Assembly: GCA_016285345.1 (NCBI GenBank)
Contig: JAEEQN010000023.1
Location: forward strand, 1 to 46,987
Length of the DNA: 46,987 nucleotides
Direction: 5' to 3'
Source of the DNA: Victivallales bacterium
GTDB taxonomy: Bacteria > Verrucomicrobiota > Lentisphaeria > Victivallales > UBA1829
Positions 41,444-46,987 of the stretch are shown piece after piece. The position numbers were made by a program, and so were the translations under genes. Each line of letters begins with the position of its first letter. The first letter of the stretch is position 1. The notes below the pieces were generated by a model. It did not search any database and was not told the DNA's origin. It saw only the letters and a list, made by a program, of their open reading frames with translations.

Positions 41444-42202
41444 ATGCGCAACATCATTCTTTCCGCGGCATTCGCCGCTGTCGCGCTCGTCCTGAGCGCC
41501 TGCACCAACGTCGCCAAGTTCGACTATCAGGCGGCCCCCGGCACGCTGGCGAAACTTCGCGAACCCGGCTCCGCTACGAAATCCGTCGCCGTGATGCCCT
41601 TCATGGACCAGCGCGGCATTGGGAATATCGACCCCGGTCAGGCTCCGGCCCACGACGTCGGCGATCACGGCTCGTTCTTCCTGGGCTTCATCCCGCTCAT
41701 GCCCTTCGGGTACGTCGAGAAAACCCAGCCTGAGAACAGCGAGGACTTCGTTTCGCTCGGTCGCTTCCACTTCGATGTCCAGAACGACCTCGCCGCCGCC
41801 TCGATCGCGAGTCTGAAGAGCTCCGGCCTCTTCTCGAACGTCACGAAGGCGAACAACGCCGCGCAGGCCGCGAACGCCGATTACATCTGGCGCGGCTCCG
41901 TGACCAGCACGTTCTACCGCGGCCGCATGTTCTCCTACGGTATCACATACTGCTTCTCGCACATCCTGTGGATCGTGGGCGTCCCATACGGCAGCTCCAC
42001 CAACGAACTCGGCGTGAAGTTCGAGCTGGTCGACCGCGCCAGCGGCGACGTTGTCTGGGAATACAACTACCTCAACAGCGATTACCTCAACCACTGGATC
42101 TACGCCCGCGTCGGCAAGGACGTCAGCATCTATCCGCGGCTGATGAAGGAAGCCATGAATCAGGCGCTCTACAAGCTCTCGCAGGATATGCCCGATCTGT
42201 GA
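41444..42202 (+). CDS. Outer-membrane lipoprotein of the LpoB operon
   Basis: A 252-residue lipoprotein with lipobox LSAC (Cys18). The core begins KSVAVMPFMDQR, the typical CsgG/LpoB-like first strand, and later has NADYIWRGSVTSTFYRGRM and GVKFELVDRASGDVVWEYNY, which match the strand-and-edge pattern of that superfamily. AAGGAGA precedes the ATG; 92 bp separate it from lpoB, a gap with no terminator. It is the last gene of the operon. Family assignment is by pattern only; exact role unknown. Confidence 0.75.
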   Translation: MRNIILSAAFAAVALVLSACTNVAKFDYQAAPGTLAKLREPGSATKSVAVMPFMDQRGIGNIDPGQAPAHDVGDHGSFFLGFIPLMPFGYVEKTQPENSEDFVSLGRFHFDVQNDLAAASIASLKSSGLFSNVTKANNAAQAANADYIWRGSVTSTFYRGRMFSYGITYCFSHILWIVGVPYGSSTNELGVKFELVDRASGDVVWEYNYLNSDYLNHWIYARVGKDVSIYPRLMKEAMNQALYKLSQDMPDL

Positions 42203-42224
42203 GGCATTCTGAACTGATCGTTTA

Positions 42225-42270
42225 AAAGCAAAAGAACCGCCCCCGGAATCCGATGAGGACCGCCGGGGGC
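42225..42270. terminator. Bidirectional terminator between convergent genes
   Basis: gcccccgg (42239-42246) pairs with ccgggggc (42263-42270). The reverse strand continues into ttcttttgctttt; the forward side is weaker. It serves the envelope operon and the surface-protein gene. Confidence 0.85.
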
Positions 42271-42298
42271 GATTTGTATCTTCGCTATATGTTAGAGC

Positions 42299-45022
42299 TT
42301 ACAGCGAGGCGAGGATGCCCTGCGTGCGCATTTCTTCCGTCTCGAAGACAGCTTCCGCAGTGCATTCGAGGAAGGCTCCGACCGCCGCGAGGTCATCGAA
42401 CTTCTCGGGATCGTTGTCGTCGCCGAATTTGAGTGATATCTTTTCGAGCGCAACGCCGGAGACTACAACACTGTTCTCTCCGTCGGTGTAGGTGCGCGTG
42501 GAGGCGTTCCAGTTAGCGAAACTGCCGGACTCGAACCACAGCGTGACGGCGCCGGTCGCAGACTGGGACACCACGTCGTTGCCCCAGTTCCCGCCGAACG
42601 TGAACGTATCGTTTCCGCCGCCGCCCGCGAGCGTGTCGTCGCCCGCGCCGCCCGCAATCAGGTCGTCGCCGGTGTTGCCGACGATCCGGTCGTTTCCGGC
42701 GTCGCCGAACAGCGAATTGCCGCCCTCGGCGCCCCAGAGCACATCGTTGCCCGCGCCGCCGCGCACGGTCATCCCGGCGAGCTCGGCGGTGTAACGTTCG
42801 CTGGTCATATCGACCACGTCGTCGCCCTCGCCCGCGCGGACTTCGCGGATAAGGCTGAGACGCGCGGCATCGCCGAACTCGGAGTAGATGTCGTCCATGA
42901 AGAGGCCGTCGCCGTTATCCGTGTCGGAGAGATACAGGATGTTCGCCTCGGAATCCGCCCCCGTGAACGTATCGCGGATGCGGTTCTTGCCCGCGATCTC
43001 CGCAATGTCGCCCGTCACGGTGTTCTCCGCCTGATAAAGCGCACTCCAGACGTCTACCTCGTCGACGGTCGCGAAGAAGATGTCCGCCCGTCCGTTGCCG
43101 TTGGATACGATCTGGCACGGATCGAGGTCGGTCGGGACGACATTCGATTCGGCGTCGTTGAATGTTCCGCCCTCTTCCGCCACATGGCAGAAATAGAGAT
43201 AGTTGCTCCGGTAGGAAACGTCGAACGCCGTACCGTTCGTGGCGATGCGGATCGCGGTGCTGAAATCGTCCTCCTGCGTGAACTCGACCCGGTATCCCCC
43301 CGTGTAACCTTCGTCGCTCCAGACCACAAGAGACCCGTCGCGAGACACCGCGGGTTTGAGGTCTTCCAGCTCAACACTGTGAAGGAATACTGATCCGAGT
43401 TCATGATGCACCAGGCGCAGCACCATATCCCCCGCGATCGCAAGGTCGTTCATGAGAGAGCCGTCGCTCACGGTAAAGACGTCCGAGGAAAGCGTGTCGT
43501 CCAGCTTGACGGAGAGTGCGCCGGTGAAGTACCCGATGTCCTCGGAGAGATACGCGCCCGCGTGGGGGGCCGCATCCTCCCCGGAAACTTCGATGAGGTA
43601 AGTCCCGGTGCCGTGGAAGTGGGTGAGATCATTGAGCAGGAACCCATCGGCATTGATGCAGAAGGTAACATCGCCATCGTTGACGAAACCGGTTTCGATG
43701 CAGTTGTAACCGTGGAACGTGACCGATCCGCAGTTGTAGACGGTATTGTTCTCGAGTTCGGGCGCGGGCTCGTCATCGGATCCATCCTCGGAACCGGCAT
43801 CCAATCCGTTCTCGGATTCATCGTCGAAGTCGTCGTCGAATCTGTCATCATAGTCGTCATAATCCTCGTAATCACCATAGCTTTCATAGATAGCCACGTT
43901 TTCGAGTGTCATGACGCCCTCGTTCCAGATCGCACCGCCCAGATTCGCCCGGTTGTCGGAGAAGCTGCAGCCTTCAACGGTCATCGTCCCGTCTTTTGCA
44001 TTGGCGATCGCGCCGCCGCGCCGGACAGTTTCCGATTCCGTAGAGATGACCGTATTGCCGTTGAACACGGATGCGGCAACCAGCATGACCGCGTCGTTGT
44101 AAATCGCGCCGCCCTCCGCTTCCGCGCTGTTCCCGTTGAATTCGCTGTTGTAAATATCCGTGTTGCTTACCGCGGCATAGAACGTGTCGTTGTAGACCGC
44201 GCCGCCGCGCAGAGCGGAGTTGTCCTGGAAGATGCACTGGTCGATGGACGCCTCGGCCCCCTGATGGAGCTCGATCGCGCCGCCCGCGTTCCCGGTCGGG
44301 TACGTCTCGGTCGCCTCGCCGGAAGTCGAATTGCCGGAGAACATCGCACCGGTCACGCTCATCGTGCCGCCGTTCTGCTGGATCGCACCGCCGAAATACG
44401 CCGTGTTGCCGGAGAACGTGCCCCCGGTGATCGTGTTCTCCGAATACATCAGCGCCATCGCGCCGCCCGCCGCGCCGCTGCCGGTCGCGCTGTTTCCCTC
44501 AAAATCGGTATTGACGAGGGAAAGCGTGCCGCCGTAGGTCTCGATCGCGCCGCCGTGCCCGGTGTAACCGTTCAGCGGACTTACCGAACAGGCGGAGAAA
44601 AATGCGTCTCTCAGGGAGATCAGGCCTCTGGCATCTTCCGGGGATGTGACGCCGGGCGTGAAATATCCGCCGTCCACGGTCATGGCGGTCAGGCAGATGC
44701 CCGCGCCGTACCAGCCGACCGCGTTCCGGCAAATGCCCGAACCGGAGATCGTGCCGCCGTTGACCTGGAGCCCGTAGAACAAGCCGGTTTCGTCCACGGC
44801 GACCAGGCCGTCCACGGAAATGGTCGAGTTGGCAAATGTCGCATCGTTGCCGACGAGCGCTTTGTCGTACTCGGGGGGAAGGATGGTCTCGCTCCAATCT
44901 TCGTCGTATTCGACTCTCGTGCCGATGGTCACGAATTCGACTGTTTCCTGTTCCAGTTTGGGGTTGGGGTCGCCGGTCAGAAACAGCTGCACGACGCCGT
45001 CTGTGGTTGTCTTTGTTACCAT
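42299..45022 (-). CDS. Large surface protein with Pmp-like beta-helix repeats and RTX repeats
   Basis: A 907-residue acidic protein. Residues ~150-380 carry repeats of the chlamydial Pmp/beta-helix type (FSGNTAYFGGAI, FNGNSAEAEGGAIYN, FSDNRANLGGAIWN). A very acidic Asp/Glu/Tyr stretch lies near residues 380-420. RTX calcium-binding nonapeptides (GGAGNDVLWG, GDAGNDRIVG, GGAGDDTLAG) are at about 745-812. No signal peptide is visible at the MVTKTTTDG start, and RTX near the C-terminus suits type I secretion. AAAGGA precedes the ATG. Probably a secreted adhesin or surface-layer protein. No T1SS genes are in the window. Confidence 0.85.
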   Translation of the reverse strand: MVTKTTTDGVVQLFLTGDPNPKLEQETVEFVTIGTRVEYDEDWSETILPPEYDKALVGNDATFANSTISVDGLVAVDETGLFYGLQVNGGTISGSGICRNAVGWYGAGICLTAMTVDGGYFTPGVTSPEDARGLISLRDAFFSACSVSPLNGYTGHGGAIETYGGTLSLVNTDFEGNSATGSGAAGGAMALMYSENTITGGTFSGNTAYFGGAIQQNGGTMSVTGAMFSGNSTSGEATETYPTGNAGGAIELHQGAEASIDQCIFQDNSALRGGAVYNDTFYAAVSNTDIYNSEFNGNSAEAEGGAIYNDAVMLVAASVFNGNTVISTESETVRRGGAIANAKDGTMTVEGCSFSDNRANLGGAIWNEGVMTLENVAIYESYGDYEDYDDYDDRFDDDFDDESENGLDAGSEDGSDDEPAPELENNTVYNCGSVTFHGYNCIETGFVNDGDVTFCINADGFLLNDLTHFHGTGTYLIEVSGEDAAPHAGAYLSEDIGYFTGALSVKLDDTLSSDVFTVSDGSLMNDLAIAGDMVLRLVHHELGSVFLHSVELEDLKPAVSRDGSLVVWSDEGYTGGYRVEFTQEDDFSTAIRIATNGTAFDVSYRSNYLYFCHVAEEGGTFNDAESNVVPTDLDPCQIVSNGNGRADIFFATVDEVDVWSALYQAENTVTGDIAEIAGKNRIRDTFTGADSEANILYLSDTDNGDGLFMDDIYSEFGDAARLSLIREVRAGEGDDVVDMTSERYTAELAGMTVRGGAGNDVLWGAEGGNSLFGDAGNDRIVGNTGDDLIAGGAGDDTLAGGGGNDTFTFGGNWGNDVVSQSATGAVTLWFESGSFANWNASTRTYTDGENSVVVSGVALEKISLKFGDDNDPEKFDDLAAVGAFLECTAEAVFETEEMRTQGILASL

Positions 45023-45293
45023 GTACTGCGGTCCTTTCTTGTGTTTTTGTGCAGGAACGCAGGCGCGAAGAAAAACAGCGTCGCAGTCCGTTCATCCGTC
45101 TATGAGACAGAACAGACTGTCCGCGATGCTTCCCCGTCTTGTGTTCCGGGCACAATTCCGCTTTTGCGGAGGGAACTTGAACGGAGCGGGGATCTGGCTC
45201 ACCGCACCGTTGCGGCTCACAGTTGCGCGACAGTCCGTGAATTTCACACGGTTCACCCGGATTCCGTCCGATTGAAAGATGTTTGATGATATT

Positions 45294-45321
45294 AATATAC
45301 CGTATCCATCCATTTTTTCAA
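45294..45321 (-). promoter_or_regulatory. Promoter of the Pmp/RTX protein (TTGAAA-16-TATATT, reverse strand)
   Basis: Reverse-strand TTGAAA (45316-45321) and TATATT (45294-45299). It leaves a ~265-nt 5' leader (45023 to about 45287) with no convincing open frame; the 45023-45438 gap otherwise holds only the terminator below. Confidence 0.65.
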
Positions 45322-45333
45322 ATGCGCAGAACG

Positions 45334-45376
45334 AAAAAAAGCACCCCAAACCGAAGTCCGGGGTGCAGAGCGTTTT
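45334..45376 (-). terminator. Terminator of the GGFQMP-repeat hydrolase gene
   Basis: gcacccc (45341-45347) pairs with ggggtgc (45360-45366); the reverse strand runs into seven T residues. Confidence 0.9.
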
Positions 45377-45438
45377 TCCTGACGTCCGTCCGGAGATTTG
45401 AGGTTCCGGCCGGGCGGAGTATCAGAGAACCGGAAGGA

Positions 45439-46987
45439 TTACTTCGCGGGCTTCAGATACTTGTCGAGGAATTCGATGACGCGCTTGGAGTTCTTCTCAT
45501 CGAAGAAACGTCCGTCTTCGTGGCCGCAGCCGTCGAAGAATCCGGCGCCTTCGAAGATCACTTTGTCCTTGCCGATGTACTTGGCAACGGTTTCGGCGAA
45601 TTCCTTGGAGGAACCGATCGGAACGACGTTGTCCTTGGTGCCGTGCTGGATCAGGAATCCGGGAGCGGTCTTGGGATCGAGCGTGTGGGCATACATGCCC
45701 GGATCGGCGCGCTGCGCGGGAGCGGGATTGGTCTCGCGGTTGCTGTGGATCGGGAGACCGACGTAGGAGCTGTAGGGCCCCTGGTCGGCGTCGTGGCCCA
45801 TCATGCCGCGGCCTGCTTCGGCCTCGGCGTCCTTGGCCTGCTGGTCCATGGTGAGGACGTTCATCGGGCCGAAGAGGTCGACGACGGCCTGGACGGAGGA
45901 GGAGTATTCGGCGTTGTCGCCGATATCGCCCATCATGAGGCCCTTGATGTTGCTGGTAGTGCCGAGGAAGCCCGCCATGTGACCGCCGGAGGAGTCGCCG
46001 ATCGCGCCGATGTGGTCGGCATCAAGGTTGAGTTCCTTCGCGTGGGCGCGGATCCAGCGGACGGCGGCCTTGGCGTCATTCATCGGACGCGGGAAGGAGG
46101 CCTCGCTGGAGAGACGGTAGTTCAGGGAGAAGACGGCATAGCCGGCCTTCACCAGGCGATCGAAGAAACCGGCGTTGCAGCCGCGGGCGCTGCCGCCCAT
46201 CCAGGCGCCGCCGTGGATGTAAAGGATGGCCGGAGCCTTCTGGCCTTCCTTGATCTCGGGGAGATAGCCGTCCATGTACTGGGAGCTGGAGCCGTCGGCC
46301 GCGAACTTGATGTCGGCCATCTGCTTGACGCCGATCGGCTGGCCGTTATTGGTCATGACGCCGCCGCCACCGCCGCCGAAGCCGCCCATCATGCCGAACA
46401 TGCCCATGCCGCCGCCACCGGTCTTCTTCGGGGGCTCGATGTCGGTCCATTCCTTCTTGGCGGAATCCCAGAGGGAGCAGACCGGGCACTTCTTGTCCGC
46501 GGTGCAGAGGTCGACCTTCACATAGGTCGGGCCGTCGGCGTTGTATCCTTTCGGAAGCTGGCTGCCTTTGTCCGGCTTGGCTTCCTGCTGCTGACCGCCG
46601 GGAGCGCCGCCCATTCCGGGGAAGCCGCCCATGCCCATGCCGCCGCCGAAGCCGCCCATCATCGGGAAGCCGCCCATGCCGCCGGGAGCTCCGCCCTGGC
46701 CGCCCATCGGAGGCATACCGCCGCCGAAGCCGGGGAATCCGCCTTCCGGCATCTGGAAGCCGCCGGGAGGCATCTGGAATCCGCCTTCCGGCATCTGGAA
46801 GCCTCCGGGAGGCATCTGGAATCCGCCTTCCGGCATCTGGAAGCCGCCGGGAGGCATCTGGGGCATACCGCCCTGGCCGCCGCCGAAACCGCCGCCGAAA
46901 CCGCCGGGAGGCATCTGGAAGCCGCCGCCCATGGGCATGCCGCCCGCGGGAGCGCCGCCAGGTGCAGCGCCGGGAGCGCCGGCCGGA
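45439..46987 (-). CDS. Alpha/beta hydrolase with GGFQMP-repeat N-terminus (partial)
   Basis: Open at the window edge: the frame continues upstream of the ATG at 46938 with PAGAPGAAPGG, so the N-terminus lies outside. The visible part has ~110 residues of Gly/Pro/Met/Phe repeats (GGFQMPPGGFQMPE, then GGFPMMGGFGG-type), a CPVC pair, another Gly/Met-rich linker and a BD-FAE/esterase-like alpha/beta hydrolase (ILYIHGGAWMGGSARG, GDSSGGH with Ser316 counted from 46938, C-terminal IGSSKEFAE and GCGHEDGRFF). A signal peptide cannot be judged. Probably a carbohydrate or ferulate-type esterase at the cell surface. Confidence 0.85.
   Translation of the reverse strand, partial: PAGAPGAAPGGAPAGGMPMGGGFQMPPGGFGGGFGGGQGGMPQMPPGGFQMPEGGFQMPPGGFQMPEGGFQMPPGGFQMPEGGFPGFGGGMPPMGGQGGAPGGMGGFPMMGGFGGGMGMGGFPGMGGAPGGQQQEAKPDKGSQLPKGYNADGPTYVKVDLCTADKKCPVCSLWDSAKKEWTDIEPPKKTGGGGMGMFGMMGGFGGGGGGVMTNNGQPIGVKQMADIKFAADGSSSQYMDGYLPEIKEGQKAPAILYIHGGAWMGGSARGCNAGFFDRLVKAGYAVFSLNYRLSSEASFPRPMNDAKAAVRWIRAHAKELNLDADHIGAIGDSSGGHMAGFLGTTSNIKGLMMGDIGDNAEYSSSVQAVVDLFGPMNVLTMDQQAKDAEAEAGRGMMGHDADQGPYSSYVGLPIHSNRETNPAPAQRADPGMYAHTLDPKTAPGFLIQHGTKDNVVPIGSSKEFAETVAKYIGKDKVIFEGAGFFDGCGHEDGRFFDEKNSKRVIEFLDKYLKPAK

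Overview
The window is about 47 kb of GC-rich, densely coded bacterial chromosome carrying one tRNA and no intact insertion sequence, phage or CRISPR array. A secreted GH2 beta-galactosidase, many outer-membrane lipoproteins, hybrid histidine kinases, an archaeal-type (His) Thi4 and a surface protein mixing Pmp-like and RTX repeats suggest a Gram-negative, probably anaerobic gut bacterium of the PVC group (Lentisphaerae/Victivallales-like). That assignment is inference; no marker here settles the phylum. A uniform promoter type (TTGAnn, 16-17 bp, TATATT) recurs in front of the transcription units on both strands.

Layout. 1-2.6 kb: a Gly/Met/Phe-rich membrane protein, a small anchored protein, and a two-gene unit of a GcvH-like protein without its lipoyl lysine followed by a LOG-family nucleotide hydrolase. 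2.7-4.4 kb: TPP riboswitch, thi4, thiE, terminator. 4.45-7.2 kb: a promoter, a short Ile-codon-rich leader peptide and an apparent ribosome-mediated attenuator ahead of a one-piece HTH-cupin-acyl-CoA ligase. 7.2-8.5 kb: yjbQ (reverse) and a small HTH gene behind a promoter with phased operator-like repeats. 8.6-15.6 kb: reverse-strand genes (zinc-ribbon membrane protein, frameshifted acetyltransferase, DUF3089 lipoprotein, amidase, membrane-anchored esterase-like protein, unknown protein). 15.6-16.55 kb: a 1-kb gene-free stretch with two identical 61-bp two-hairpin repeats. 16.6-22.7 kb: UDP-sugar epimerase, GT2 glycosyltransferase, WaaP-like kinase, RhuM-like protein. 22.9-26.1 kb: beta-galactosidase. 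26.3-32.3 kb: two hybrid histidine kinases and a membrane-tethered solute-binding sensor. 32.5-36.0 kb: tRNA-Val, aspS, lytic transglycosylase, DUF3047 protein. 36.2-42.2 kb: six envelope genes including YcfL, LpoB, COG3014 and CsgG-like members. 42.3-47 kb: a large repeat-rich surface protein and a GGFQMP-repeat alpha/beta hydrolase cut by the window edge.

How the genes work together. Thi4 and ThiE supply the thiazole and the coupling step of thiamine synthesis under TPP control. YjbQ, a family reported to have weak thiamine-phosphate synthase activity, lies nearby on its own promoter. The transglycosylase at 34.6 kb and the LpoB/YcfL/CsgG-like lipoproteins at 36-42 kb form an envelope and peptidoglycan block. 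The tethered solute-binding protein and the two kinases look like one sensory locus. The strongest candidate for something undescribed is the isoleucine-type attenuator in front of the HTH-cupin-ligase fusion. It would fit control of branched-chain acid activation (for example 2-methylbutyrate to isoleucine) by isoleucyl-tRNA charging.
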